Positions 21,681-32,097 of a DNA stretch of 64,000 nt are shown here, piece after piece. Positions within the stretch are counted from its first letter, which is position 1, and each line of letters opens with the position of its first letter. A program made the translations under genes and the position numbers. Below the pieces are notes generated by a model, which saw only the letters and a list, made by a program, of their open reading frames with translations, had not been told where the DNA came from and searched no databases. Source of the stretch: an uncultured Bacteroidales bacterium (lineage in GTDB: Bacteria > Bacteroidota > Bacteroidia > Bacteroidales > UBA932); the NCBI GenBank assembly GCA_947630665.1, contig CANRID010000004.1, positions 34,907 to 98,906 of the forward strand, written 5' to 3'.

Positions 21681-23489
21681 ATCCCCGGAAGTCCCGGTAC
21701 TGTGCTTCCGGAAATAATCGGACAACAATGTCGCGGTTTTGCGGCCTACTAAGGCGGCGATTTCTTCGAAAGGAGCCTCCCGGATTCTTTTTACGCTTTT
21801 ATACCGTTGAAGCAGTTTTTGCTCCGTTACCTGACCGATCCCCTTAATTTCCCGCAATACGGAATTGATCTGGGCTTTGCTGCGTTTGGAACGGTGATGG
21901 GTGATTCCGAACCGGTGCGCTTCGTCTCTAAGATTCATCAGCAATTTCAGGGAAAGGGAGTTTTTATCTAAAAACAGCGGGGTGGGATCTCCCGGAATGA
22001 TTATTTCCTCGAGCCGTTTGGCTATGCCGATAATGGCGATTGTATGCTGAAGCCCTAATTCCGTCAATGCATCGTATGCAAAATTCAATTGCCCCCGCCC
22101 TCCGTCTATCAGGATGAGCTGGGGAAGCTCTCCCTCCTCCGCCAGCAGCCGGGAATATCTCCGATATACCACTTCCCGCATGGAGGCGAAATCATTCGCT
22201 CCCACGACTGTCTTTATATTGAAATGCCGGTAGTCCTTTTTACTGGGCCGGCCGTTTTTGAAAACCACGCAGGAGGCTACCGGATAGGTTCCCTGAATGT
22301 TGGAGTTATCGAAACATTCGATATGGACGGGAAAGTGCTCCAGATGCAGATCCTGCTTGAGGCTGATTATCGCCCGGTTTTTACTCTCTTCGGGATTTTT
22401 GATCTCCTCTTGTTTCAGTTTGTGGAATTTAAAGGCATTGGCATTTTTAACGCTCAATTCCAGCAGATTGGATTTATCCCCTCTCAAAGGGATGTGGATA
22501 TTCTTCCCTTCGAATTCCTGATCCGGCAGGAACGGCACCAGAATCTCGGAGGAAAGGGAACCGGTAAGGGAGAAAATTTCCATGATAAAGTGAGACAATA
22601 CCGCTTCCTTCTCCTCTTCGATATTCGTCTTGAACTCTAAGTTTGCCGTTTGTATGATACAGCCGTTATGGAGCCTCATAAAATTGGCGAATACCCGATA
22701 GTTGTCGAAAACCATCGAGAATACATCTATATCGCTGATGCTCGGATGGACGATCAGGGATTTGCTGTAATGGTTCTGGAGTAATTCGAGGCGTTCCTTG
22801 TATCTTTGCGCCTGTTCGAAATCCAGCTCCCGGGCGGCTTCTTGCATTTTGGCCTTGAAATCGCGGATCAGTTCGCCCGTATCCCCTTTGAGCAGATTCT
22901 TGATGGCGGCGATTTGGGCATTGTATTCTTCCTCTCCTATATTCCGTATGCAGGGACCCTGGCATTTGTGTATGTGCAGATTGAGGCAGGCTTTGAATTT
23001 CCCGGATTTTATGCCCTCTTCATTTAGGTCCAATGTGCAGGTCCTCAGCGGATAAAGGGAATGAATCAGGTCGATGAGCTGGCGGGCGTGCATGACGGAA
23101 CTGTACGGCCCGAAGTACAATGAACCGTCCTTGACGAATTTGCGCGTAAGGAATACCCGGGGATAAGGTTCGTTTTTAATACATATCCAGGGATAACTTT
23201 TGCCGTCTTTAAGGAGAATGTTGTATTTGGGCTGATATCTTTTTATCAGATTGTTTTCCAGCAGCAGGGCATCCTGTTCCGTTTCCACGACAGTATGTTC
23301 GATATCGGCTATTTTGGATACCAATACCCGGGTCTTGGTCGATAACCTGTCGGGAGAAACAAAATACTGGGAGACGCGTTTTTTCAGGTTTTTAGCTTTG
23401 CCGATATAAATTATCACCCCTTCACTGTTCAGGAACCGATATACGCCCGGCCCCTCCGGAAGGGTAATAATTTTATCTTTCAGATTCAT
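21666..23489 (-). CDS. uvrC: excinuclease ABC subunit C
   Basis: GIY-YIG-like N-terminus (GPGVYRFLNSEGVIIYIGKAKNLKKRV), ECFDNSNIQG, LILIDGGRGQL, HhH tail. Confidence 0.97.
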   Translation of the reverse strand: MNLKDKIITLPEGPGVYRFLNSEGVIIYIGKAKNLKKRVSQYFVSPDRLSTKTRVLVSKIADIEHTVVETEQDALLLENNLIKRYQPKYNILLKDGKSYPWICIKNEPYPRVFLTRKFVKDGSLYFGPYSSVMHARQLIDLIHSLYPLRTCTLDLNEEGIKSGKFKACLNLHIHKCQGPCIRNIGEEEYNAQIAAIKNLLKGDTGELIRDFKAKMQEAARELDFEQAQRYKERLELLQNHYSKSLIVHPSISDIDVFSMVFDNYRVFANFMRLHNGCIIQTANLEFKTNIEEEKEAVLSHFIMEIFSLTGSLSSEILVPFLPDQEFEGKNIHIPLRGDKSNLLELSVKNANAFKFHKLKQEEIKNPEESKNRAIISLKQDLHLEHFPVHIECFDNSNIQGTYPVASCVVFKNGRPSKKDYRHFNIKTVVGANDFASMREVVYRRYSRLLAEEGELPQLILIDGGRGQLNFAYDALTELGLQHTIAIIGIAKRLEEIIIPGDPTPLFLDKNSLSLKLLMNLRDEAHRFGITHHRSKRSKAQINSVLREIKGIGQVTEQKLLQRYKSVKRIREAPFEEIAALVGRKTATLLSDYFRKHSTGTSGDLPVE

Positions 23490-23520
23490 ACTTTTTATCT
23501 ATATTTGTCGGATTGTTACT

Positions 23521-25311
23521 ATGAGTACAAAAGTAATTAATAAATCCGAAGTTAGGAATGCCATTAAACTGAAAGGCATATTGGGAAATGCGGTAGCCTC
23601 GGCGATAATGGGCATTTCGGGATTTAATAAAATTAATGAAATCTATTCTCACATTGCCGGCCGGACGGGAGTGGAATTTGCCGACAAACTCATAGAATAT
23701 TTGAATGTCACATGCGATTATAAACCGCAGGAGCTGGAGTATCTTCCCAAGAAAGAGCCTTTTATAGTGGTTTCCAATCATCCTTTCGGGGGAATCGACG
23801 GAATATTGCTCCTAAGCATATTGGGAAAAGAACGCCCGGACCTTAAAATTCTTACTAATTTTCTTCTTTCCCGTATTCCCGAACTGAAAGATTGTTTTTT
23901 CCCGGTCAATCCTTTTACCGATAAGCCGGGGATAAGAAGCAGCATCGCAGGCTTGAAAATGGCCAAGGAACATTTGAGGGACGGAGGGGCCCTGGCGCTG
24001 TTCCCTTCCGGAGAAGTATCCTCCTACGGTAATAAGGAACATGTCGTAAAGGATATAGACTGGCAGCCTTCTATCATAAAATTGATAAAGAGAGCCGGCG
24101 TGCCGGTTGTGCCGGTTTATTTTCATGGCGGGAACTCCGGATTTTTTCATTTCTTGGGGAAAATCCATCCGATGCTCCGGACGGTATGGCTTCCCAGAGA
24201 ACTGGCCAATAAAAAAAACCGTGTCATATCCATGCGTATAGGCCGTCCCATATCGCAGGCGGAGTTGGAGGAATATCCCGATGAGAAAAAGCTGGGAAAG
24301 TATCTGTGGAACCGTACCTATGCGCTGGAAACCAATATGGAAATGGCAGCCGGGAATGGGACCAAAACGGTGGAGGACTATACGGTTCCTATGTCCGGGC
24401 CGGTAGAAAAAGGATTGCTCGAAAAAGAAGCCGATTCTCTGGAAAAGAACCTTTTGTTCGAAACGGATTCCTATGTTTGCTACTTGGCGGATTATAAGGA
24501 TATTCCTAATCTGATGTCCGAGATAGGCAGATGTCGGGAAGAGGCTTTCCGGGCGGTAGGAGAAGGAACCAATAATCCGATCGACACCGACAGTTTCGAT
24601 AGCTTTTACAAACACCTGATTTTATGGCATAAAGAAGATAAGGCCGTAGCGGGGGCCTACCGGCTGGGATTCGGCCGGGAAATTCTGGATAAATACGGAT
24701 TGGACGGTCTTTATACCCATTCCCTGTTCCGCTATAAAAAGGATTTCGTGCCGTATCTGGAAAAAACCATCGAACTCGGACGATCTTTTATTTCCTTGGA
24801 TTATCAGAAAGAGGCTTTTCCGTTGATGCTGCTGATCAAAGGCCTCTTTTATACCGTAATCAAATATGAAAATATCCGGTACCTGATAGGGCCGGTAAGT
24901 ATGAGTTCCTGGTATCCGTTGTTTTACAGGAGCCTTATGATCTATTATCTGGAGCGGAAACACCGTATGGATGAATTTGCCGGTTTTATTGTTCCCAAGA
25001 TGCCTTTCGTACCGGATTATGAAAGGGTGGATCCTGCACTGCTGCTGGAAAATAAAATGGAAAGCATCGAGAAATTCGATAGGTTCCTTTGCAGGCTGAG
25101 CAATAACGAATACCGGCTTCCTACATTATTGAAAAAATACCTGAAAATAAATGCACGCCTTTTGGGCTATAATGTGGATCCGGATTTCAATTATTGTGTG
25201 GACGGGCTTATCATGCTGGATTTGAGAGAAGTCCCTAAATCGGAAATCGATGCCCTTTCCAAAGAATTCATAGACAAGGACCGGGTGTATAAACGTTTTG
25301 AAGAATCCTGA
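23521..25311 (+). CDS. fused acyltransferase: N-terminal PlsC-like lysophospholipid acyltransferase + C-terminal OlsB/GNAT-like N-acyltransferase
   Basis: NHPFGGIDG H-x4-D motif in N-half; ETDSYVCYLADYKDIPNLMSEIGRCREEAFRAVGEG... typical of OlsB-like GNAT in C-half. Confidence 0.85.
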   Translation: MSTKVINKSEVRNAIKLKGILGNAVASAIMGISGFNKINEIYSHIAGRTGVEFADKLIEYLNVTCDYKPQELEYLPKKEPFIVVSNHPFGGIDGILLLSILGKERPDLKILTNFLLSRIPELKDCFFPVNPFTDKPGIRSSIAGLKMAKEHLRDGGALALFPSGEVSSYGNKEHVVKDIDWQPSIIKLIKRAGVPVVPVYFHGGNSGFFHFLGKIHPMLRTVWLPRELANKKNRVISMRIGRPISQAELEEYPDEKKLGKYLWNRTYALETNMEMAAGNGTKTVEDYTVPMSGPVEKGLLEKEADSLEKNLLFETDSYVCYLADYKDIPNLMSEIGRCREEAFRAVGEGTNNPIDTDSFDSFYKHLILWHKEDKAVAGAYRLGFGREILDKYGLDGLYTHSLFRYKKDFVPYLEKTIELGRSFISLDYQKEAFPLMLLIKGLFYTVIKYENIRYLIGPVSMSSWYPLFYRSLMIYYLERKHRMDEFAGFIVPKMPFVPDYERVDPALLLENKMESIEKFDRFLCRLSNNEYRLPTLLKKYLKINARLLGYNVDPDFNYCVDGLIMLDLREVPKSEIDALSKEFIDKDRVYKRFEES

Positions 25312-25346
25312 GCGGAGAGGAAAATCCCGGGCGGGCATTACCCGTG

Positions 25347-25628
25347 TCAGGGTACCGGATCATACCCGCTGCCTCCCCAGGGATGGCAGCGCAAGATACG
25401 TTTTACCGCAAGATATAACCCTTTGATTGGCCCGTACTTTTTCAGCGCCTCCACAGCATAGGCGGAGCAGGTAGGGGTAAACCGGCAGGTAGACGGTTTA
25501 AAGGGAGAAATACATACCTGATAAAATAATATCGGCAAAATGAAAGGGAAGCTAATTGTTTTTTTTAACAGCCTCCGAAATTTCCCCCAATATGTCTGCC
25601 ACTTTCGATTCAATTTCTTTATATTCAA
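25347..25628 (-). CDS. yidD: membrane protein insertion efficiency factor YidD
   Basis: [31 protein letters not shown]...[14 protein letters not shown]. Confidence 0.93.
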   Translation of the reverse strand: MNIKKLNRKWQTYWGKFRRLLKKTISFPFILPILFYQVCISPFKPSTCRFTPTCSAYAVEALKKYGPIKGLYLAVKRILRCHPWGGSGYDPVP

Positions 25629-25947
25629 GAATATTCTTACTTATATATACCAACAGGAAATCGATCCGGTTTTGCGGGCTTGCCAATAGATGCCGGTTCA
25701 GACGGTAGCTCTCCCGGATTCTTCTTTTCAGCAGATTCCTTTTGACCGCCCGTTTAAAGTTCTTTTTCGGTACCGAAATCATGATGCGGTGCGGGGAGGG
25801 ATATTCGCCGGCTGTTTCTCCCGCCGGTCCAGACTCCTTATAAATCACCTTGAAAGGATAATGGAAAAACGGTTTCCCGTTTCGCATCAGATCCCCGATG
25901 TCCCTGAATGAATAGAGCCGTTCAGCCTTTATGAACGTTGCCGGCAT
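25552..25947 (-). CDS. rnpA: ribonuclease P protein component
   Basis: [27 protein letters not shown] motif; overlaps yidD. Confidence 0.92.
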   Translation of the reverse strand: MPATFIKAERLYSFRDIGDLMRNGKPFFHYPFKVIYKESGPAGETAGEYPSPHRIMISVPKKNFKRAVKRNLLKRRIRESYRLNRHLLASPQNRIDFLLVYISKNILEYKEIESKVADILGEISEAVKKNN

Positions 25948-25961
25948 GGAAATATAATAAA

Positions 25962-26699
25962 TTACTTCTTTTCAAAATAAAGGGTCAGGGCCTTTGCAAT
26001 CGAAGGCGCCTCGGGAGTAGGAGCGATGATGGCCGTACTTAGTTTGGCCGCTTTCATGGCTTTTGCCGTGGCGGGCCCGAAGGTCGCGAACTGCAGATCC
26101 TTTTGCTGGAAATCCGGGAAATTGTCCTGCAGCGATTTGATATCCGACGGGCTGTAAAATACCACCATATTATATTTTTGCAGGTCTAATCCCGACAGGT
26201 CGCTGTTCACGGTCTTGATGAATACGGCGCTTTCGTGCTTGAGCTTGGACTTGACGAATAATTTGTGCAGATCGGATTTATTGCTGTCGGCTGTAGCCAG
26301 CAGGAATGTCTCGTCTTTATGTTTTGTCCCGATACTGTCCACAATGGAGGCCGGCGTGCCGGTACCGAAAAATATTTTTCTTTTCCTGTACACGATATGT
26401 TTTTGAAGGTACAGGGCGATCGCTTCCGAAATACAGAAATATTTCATGGTTTCCGGAACGGTTATCCGGAGTTCCTCGCACAGATGGAAAAAGGCGTCGA
26501 TAGTCGTGCGGGCCGTGAAAACGATAGCCGAAAAGTCGAGAATATTTATTTTCTGGGTCCTGAATTCTTTGGCGCTCAGCGGTTCCACTCTAAAAAACGG
26601 CTTGAAGTCGATTTGTACGCCGTATTTGGAAATAATATCGGAGTACGGCGAACAGTTAAGCGGTGCCGGTTGTGAAATAAGTATATTTTTAATTTTCAT
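25962..26699 (-). CDS. hemD: uroporphyrinogen-III synthase
   Basis: 245 aa; IVFTARTTIDAFFHL; VVFYSPSDIKSL; FATFGPATAKAMKAAKL. Confidence 0.87.
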   Translation of the reverse strand: MKIKNILISQPAPLNCSPYSDIISKYGVQIDFKPFFRVEPLSAKEFRTQKINILDFSAIVFTARTTIDAFFHLCEELRITVPETMKYFCISEAIALYLQKHIVYRKRKIFFGTGTPASIVDSIGTKHKDETFLLATADSNKSDLHKLFVKSKLKHESAVFIKTVNSDLSGLDLQKYNMVVFYSPSDIKSLQDNFPDFQQKDLQFATFGPATAKAMKAAKLSTAIIAPTPEAPSIAKALTLYFEKK

Positions 26700-26707
26700 A
26701 ACTCGAT

Positions 26708-27439
26708 TTATGAGGATAATGCCATAAATGCCGTCAATAAGACGGGCAAAAATTCAAAGGTACAAAGATACAAAATCCAAAAAAAATGTGAAAATCGATT
26801 TGCAATAATTAATTGATATCCACGAATGAAATAAAGAGAGAACGCTGCCAGGGCGCATATTCCCGTATAAATCCCGACAGGGCCGGAGCCGATTTGCGGA
26901 AAAATGAGAAAGACGATTAAACCGGCCAATCCCGTCAGAAATCCCCATATAGTGTAGGTGTAGCCGATTTTATGCAGGGTTTTAAAAACGGAGGTGTGAT
27001 TTACCCAATCCAACAGGGTGCATGAAACTATTTTGAAAAGAATATATCCCCCCAAAATCAGGAGAATAAAAATAAAATTCAGATAAACGGGAAGGCGGTT
27101 CTCTATAAAATGATAGCGGGCATTATAATCGGAAAGCACGAAAGCCGCTGTCAGGAAAGAAAATAACAGTAAAGTGTCCCTGCTCCCTTTCGTATTGGAC
27201 TGGTTCTCGATAATCAGTAATTTTTTCAGATTGAATACGGCGCCGGCCGTATAATAGATTCCTTCCACTATCCGTCTGTAAGCCAGAATGAAAAACAGAA
27301 GGATGAGGGTCAGTATGATAAAATCCGCTATGCTGTCCGTTGCCGTAGGCACGGTTTTGATGGCGGGAATGCTGTCGGGAAGAGGCACCGTATAACTTTC
27401 CGGCCATGCCCGGGTAATATGCAAGGTGTCGGAAAGCAT
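26708..27439 (-). CDS. DUF4271 domain-containing membrane protein
   Basis: multi-TM protein directly upstream of hemD; matches recalled Bacteroidetes DUF4271 arrangement. Confidence 0.75.
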   Translation of the reverse strand: MLSDTLHITRAWPESYTVPLPDSIPAIKTVPTATDSIADFIILTLILLFFILAYRRIVEGIYYTAGAVFNLKKLLIIENQSNTKGSRDTLLLFSFLTAAFVLSDYNARYHFIENRLPVYLNFIFILLILGGYILFKIVSCTLLDWVNHTSVFKTLHKIGYTYTIWGFLTGLAGLIVFLIFPQIGSGPVGIYTGICALAAFSLYFIRGYQLIIANRFSHFFWILYLCTFEFLPVLLTAFMALSS

Positions 27440-27783
27440 CAGTTCCCTCTTTTGGCTTTATAACCTGATGAAGTCAGAATTTCTACGACCCGGTCCCGGA
27501 AATCTCCCTGGATGAGGATGATTCCGTCTTTGGCCGACCCTCCTGTACCGCACCGGGTCTTGAGGGTTTTGCCTAAGGCTTCCAGGTCGGCACTTTTTCC
27601 TACGAATCCTTCCACTACCGTTACCTGTTTGCCGGCCCTTTTCTTCCGGTCGATGACAACGGTCAGTTTCTGCGCGGACGCAGGTAATGTTTCCGGCTCT
27701 TGGGCCTCCTGTACGGTATATTTAAAATCGGGATCGGTAGAATACACCGTCCCCAACCTGCTTTTCCAATCGTTCCCGGCCAT
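27439..27783 (-). CDS. SUI1/eIF-1-family translation factor
   Basis: KLTVVIDRKKRAGKQVTVVEGFVG...LKTRCGTGGSAKDGIILIQGDFRDRVVEIL; ATG at 27783 (MAGNDWKSRLG) preferred. Confidence 0.9.
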   Translation of the reverse strand: MAGNDWKSRLGTVYSTDPDFKYTVQEAQEPETLPASAQKLTVVIDRKKRAGKQVTVVEGFVGKSADLEALGKTLKTRCGTGGSAKDGIILIQGDFRDRVVEILTSSGYKAKRGN

Positions 27784-27929
27784 ATAAATTAATTCATTTT
27801 GCAGTTTATTTTGCGACAAAGTTAGCATTAAAAATGCTAAAATCGTATATTTGCCCTTTAATACCGGAATTATAACCCTTTGTTCCGGCAGGTAAAATTA
27901 TTTGACAATTGTTTATATAAAGCTAAAAT

Positions 27930-30900
27930 ATGGAGCTGACCAGATTTAAGCGGATCAACACTTACATTTCGCTGGCCGTATTGGTGATTTCGAGTGTTAC
28001 TTATTTATTGACGATAGAGCCTACCGCCAGTTTCTGGGATTGTGGAGAATTTATCGCCTCATCGTACAAGTTGGAAGTGGGCCATCCTCCGGGAAATCCC
28101 GTTTTTCAATTGATCGCCCGTTTCTTTACACTATTCGGAGATAAAGAGCATGCGGCCGTATTAGTGAATGCGATGAGCGGCCTGTGTTCCGCTCTGACCA
28201 TTTATCTGCTGTATCTGAGCATCGTACATCTGGGCCGTCGTCTGCTGGAAAAAAACGGACGCCCGCTCGATCTTCCAAACAGTCTCACCGTGTTCGGTGC
28301 CGGAATCGTAGGCTCGCTGGCCTATTGCTATTCCGATACGTTCTGGTTTTCGGCCGTGGAGGGAGAAGTCTATGCCATGTCGTCTCTATTTACCGCTCTG
28401 GTATTCTGGGCCATGCTAAAATGGGAAGAACAGGCGGACGAGTGTTATGCCAATCGCTGGATCGTGCTGATCGCGTATCTCATGGGAGTGTCCATAGGAG
28501 TGCATCTGCTGAATCTGCTGACGATTCCCGCGCTGGTATTTATCTATTATTATAAGAAATATGAAATAACCCCGCGCCGTACGGTGTGGGTACTCGCCTC
28601 ATCCGCCGTAATCCTGATTGTCATACTTTACGGAATCATACCGTATGTCCCTAAACTCGCGGCTTATATGGATCTGTTTTTTGTGAACGGACTGGGCCTG
28701 CCGATAAATTCCGGGGCTACGTTCTTCATGCTGGCGATCTTGGGGTTAGGTTTCTGGGGAATTTATTATACCTATTCCCACAAACGGGTGCTGTTGAATA
28801 CGATCCTGTTGTGCGCCACGGTGATAGTCATAGGCTATTCCACATTTGCCGTGGTGGTGATCCGTTCTTCCGCCAATACGCCTACCAATGAATACCAGCC
28901 CGACAATCCGTTTACGTTGGTGCGCTATCTGGCGCGGGAACAATACGGAAGCAATCCGCTGTTCTATGGAGAGACCTTCGCTTCTCCCGTAGCGGATTTT
29001 AAGATTCCGACCTATTATAACGTGCTGGACGGCAAGTACGAGAAATTGGAGGGACCTATCGAACCGGTTTATAGCCCGGACTCCAAAATGCTTTTCCCTC
29101 GTATGTGGCAGGCGGGAACGGATGATTCCTATGTCCCTTTCTATAATATGTATACGGAAGGGAAGGGAAAAACGGTAGTGGGTTCGAAGTATAAGGTGCC
29201 TACATTCGGGGCGAACTTAGCCTATTTCATAGATTATCAATTGGACTTCATGTATTTCCGCTATTTTATGTGGAATTTCGTGGGCCGGCAGAACGATCTT
29301 CAGTCCACCATGCCGGGCGACAAGTTCAAGGGCAACTGGGAGAGCGGCATAGACTTTATAGACCGGGCGCGTCTGGGAGACCAGAGCGAAGGTCCGGATT
29401 ATATAGTCAACAGCCGGGCTAAAAACCATTATTATTTCTTGCCGCTTCTTTTGGGCCTGATAGGATTGTTCTATCAGCTGAAAAAAGACAGACATAACTG
29501 GGTGGTGACAATGCTGCTTTTCGTCCTGACGGGCATAGCGGTAATCGTATATTTGAACCAGCCTCCGATGCAGCCGAGAGAGCGGGATTATGCCTATGCG
29601 GGTTCTTTTTATGCGTTCACTATCTGGATCGGACTGGGAGCGATGTGGGTGTCGGATCTCTTGCGGAAAATGAAATCCCTGTCGGGAAATTCGGGAGCGA
29701 TAGCGGCGGGAGTCGTATGCCTGGGAGTGCCGGTACTCATGGGAGCGGAGAACTGGGATGACCACGACCGCAGCGGCCGTTATACGGTCAGGGATGTGGC
29801 ATACAATTACCTGATGACCGCCGATCCGAATGCCATTATGGTTACGCACGGCGACAACGATACTTTCCCGCTATGGTATATACAGGAAGTGGAAGGGGTA
29901 AGAACCGATGTACGCGTTATGAATACCTCGCTCTTGGGTACGGACTGGTATATAGATCAGATGAAATATAAGATGTATGATTCCGATCCGGTGCCGTTCA
30001 GCCTGGATAAAAGGCAATATGTTTACGGCGTGAACGATTATGTATATATATATGAGCGTTTTAACAAGCCTGTGCCGGCTAAGGATATAATAGAGATCTT
30101 TAAAAATCCTAAAATTACCGTTCCGCTGAGCGACGGGAAAAATCATAATTACATTGCCGCCAAACAGCTGTTGCTCCCGGTAAATAAGGAAAACGTAATG
30201 AAATATAATATCGTAGCGGAAAAAGATTACGATAAGATTCTGGATACGTTGCTGATTACGATTCCGGAAGGCAAGAATTCCATGACCAAAACGGAATTGA
30301 TGATACTCGACCTGCTGGCCAATTATAATTGGGACCGTCCCCTGTATTTCCTTCAACGCGCCGGGGATATAAATATCGGGGTTAAAGACTATCTGCAATA
30401 TGACGGATATGCCTATAAATACGTTCCTATCAAGAACGCGACGGGGTTAAGCGCCAACAAAGTGGAACAAATGGACGATCAGGCGCTTTACGACCGGATT
30501 ATGAACGTATACCGTTGGGACGGGTTTGCGGATACCACCATAAATATAGACTATCAGAATCTGCTGACTCTCAATACTCTCCTGTCTCCCCGGGATATCA
30601 TGGTCCAGACCGCTAAATATATGATTAAGGAGGGGAAGGAAGAAGAGGCCGTAGCCGTACTGGATAAAATGCAGGAAGTGACTCCGGTAAAGAATTTCCC
30701 GTTGAATAACAGCCTCATCTCTTCGTTGAACGAGATAGTGGTCATGGATGCGGTAGGAGTGTATTTGCAGGCCGGGGAAAAAGAAAAGGCATATAAACTG
30801 GCGGATGCTTTCCTGGCGGAAACCGAGCTGGCCATCAAGTTGTTTTCCAAAATCCATAAGGGGGAACTGATGTCTGCCGACGGATTGCAGCAGTCGCTTC

Positions 30901-31010
30901 TGTATATTTATACGTTGTCGGAGATTTTCCAGAAAAACGGAGATCCCGTCAAGGCGCAGGAATTGTCGGATTTGCTGGATGAATATATAGACCGGTTCCA
31001 GAATCTGTAG
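27930..31010 (+). CDS. DUF2723 / glycosyltransferase family 117 membrane protein
   Basis: 1026 aa; SFWDCGEFIASSYKLEVGHPPGNPVFQLIARFF; MQPRERDYAYAGSFYAF; THGDNDTFPLWYIQEVEGVRTDVRVMN. Confidence 0.92.
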   Translation: MELTRFKRINTYISLAVLVISSVTYLLTIEPTASFWDCGEFIASSYKLEVGHPPGNPVFQLIARFFTLFGDKEHAAVLVNAMSGLCSALTIYLLYLSIVHLGRRLLEKNGRPLDLPNSLTVFGAGIVGSLAYCYSDTFWFSAVEGEVYAMSSLFTALVFWAMLKWEEQADECYANRWIVLIAYLMGVSIGVHLLNLLTIPALVFIYYYKKYEITPRRTVWVLASSAVILIVILYGIIPYVPKLAAYMDLFFVNGLGLPINSGATFFMLAILGLGFWGIYYTYSHKRVLLNTILLCATVIVIGYSTFAVVVIRSSANTPTNEYQPDNPFTLVRYLAREQYGSNPLFYGETFASPVADFKIPTYYNVLDGKYEKLEGPIEPVYSPDSKMLFPRMWQAGTDDSYVPFYNMYTEGKGKTVVGSKYKVPTFGANLAYFIDYQLDFMYFRYFMWNFVGRQNDLQSTMPGDKFKGNWESGIDFIDRARLGDQSEGPDYIVNSRAKNHYYFLPLLLGLIGLFYQLKKDRHNWVVTMLLFVLTGIAVIVYLNQPPMQPRERDYAYAGSFYAFTIWIGLGAMWVSDLLRKMKSLSGNSGAIAAGVVCLGVPVLMGAENWDDHDRSGRYTVRDVAYNYLMTADPNAIMVTHGDNDTFPLWYIQEVEGVRTDVRVMNTSLLGTDWYIDQMKYKMYDSDPVPFSLDKRQYVYGVNDYVYIYERFNKPVPAKDIIEIFKNPKITVPLSDGKNHNYIAAKQLLLPVNKENVMKYNIVAEKDYDKILDTLLITIPEGKNSMTKTELMILDLLANYNWDRPLYFLQRAGDINIGVKDYLQYDGYAYKYVPIKNATGLSANKVEQMDDQALYDRIMNVYRWDGFADTTINIDYQNLLTLNTLLSPRDIMVQTAKYMIKEGKEEEAVAVLDKMQEVTPVKNFPLNNSLISSLNEIVVMDAVGVYLQAGEKEKAYKLADAFLAETELAIKLFSKIHKGELMSADGLQQSLLYIYTLSEIFQKNGDPVKAQELSDLLDEYIDRFQNL

Positions 31011-31023
31011 ATTCCGGGCCGGC

Positions 31024-32097
31024 TCATGTTTCCAATAACAGATTGCAGCCTCGCAGTTCCGAATCTTTGATCCTTCCGTCTATCGAAAACGAACCGTCCG
31101 AATACAGTCTGCCCGTATCTTCGGTTTCGATGAAACAGCAGGAGCCGATATTCGCCAGGTCGATTATATTGATGCCTCCCTGCGGAGTATGGTCCGGTTC
31201 TCCCGTGGAACCTTTCCGGTCTGCGGACAGATATCTGAAAGGATCGTACAGGTCCCGGATATAGATTCTCATCCAGGGGGGCGTCTCGAAAATGCCTTTT
31301 CCGGTGGAATAGGCCTGGGAAAGCAATTCGGCCATCCCGTATTCGGAATGGATTTCCTTTACTCCGAATCCCTCCGAGAGAATCCGGTGAAGTTCCTCCC
31401 GTCCTATCTCTTTCCCTCTTCCTTTCATCCCTCCGGTTTCTATGACAATCAGTTCCGGGAAACGGATCCGGTAATTGGCCGTAAAATCCAACAGCGCGAA
31501 GCTGACTCCGAGCAATATGGTTTTCTTTTTTTCCTCTTTCAGACGCAGGAGGGCCTTCCGGAGATCCTCATGGTTATAAAGATAAAAACCGCTTGCGGAG
31601 GATCCTGCCGGGCCGTTTCCGGAAAGCCGGATCAGATGCTCGGCCATATAGACCAAAGAAGAACCTTCCCGTTCCAGATAAGAGGGCAACAGGGCCAGAA
31701 TCGTATATTCTTGCGGCCGACCGTAAAATAATTCGAACCCTTTTAGAAAACTGGTTTCATAGAGGGCTTTTTCTAAAACGAAATGTTTGGACGGAATCAT
31801 ACCGGTAGTAGAACTGCTGGTAAAAATGATTTCTTCCTTGATTTCCGGGTTCTTCGGATCTTCAGCCGGAAGGAAAGGATTCGATACTATTTTCTGCGTT
31901 TTGAAGAAACGGATAGGCAGCGCGGGAATCTCCTCCGGCCGGGAGATTTTGTCCGGCTCGATTTCCAATAATTGCAGATACCGATGGTAAACGGCGCAAT
32001 GTGCGGCCTGAAACCGGAAAATCTCCATACAAAGCGAATCGAACTGCCCGGCGGAACGTATATTGAATATCTCTTGTTTCAATGCAGATAAAGTCAT
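31024..32097 (-). CDS. LuxE-like acyl-protein synthetase / acyltransferase
   Basis: ALPIRFFKTQKI, FTSSSTTGMIPSKHFV, HSEYGMAELLSQAYS motifs. Confidence 0.82.
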   Translation of the reverse strand: MTLSALKQEIFNIRSAGQFDSLCMEIFRFQAAHCAVYHRYLQLLEIEPDKISRPEEIPALPIRFFKTQKIVSNPFLPAEDPKNPEIKEEIIFTSSSTTGMIPSKHFVLEKALYETSFLKGFELFYGRPQEYTILALLPSYLEREGSSLVYMAEHLIRLSGNGPAGSSASGFYLYNHEDLRKALLRLKEEKKKTILLGVSFALLDFTANYRIRFPELIVIETGGMKGRGKEIGREELHRILSEGFGVKEIHSEYGMAELLSQAYSTGKGIFETPPWMRIYIRDLYDPFRYLSADRKGSTGEPDHTPQGGINIIDLANIGSCCFIETEDTGRLYSDGSFSIDGRIKDSELRGCNLLLET

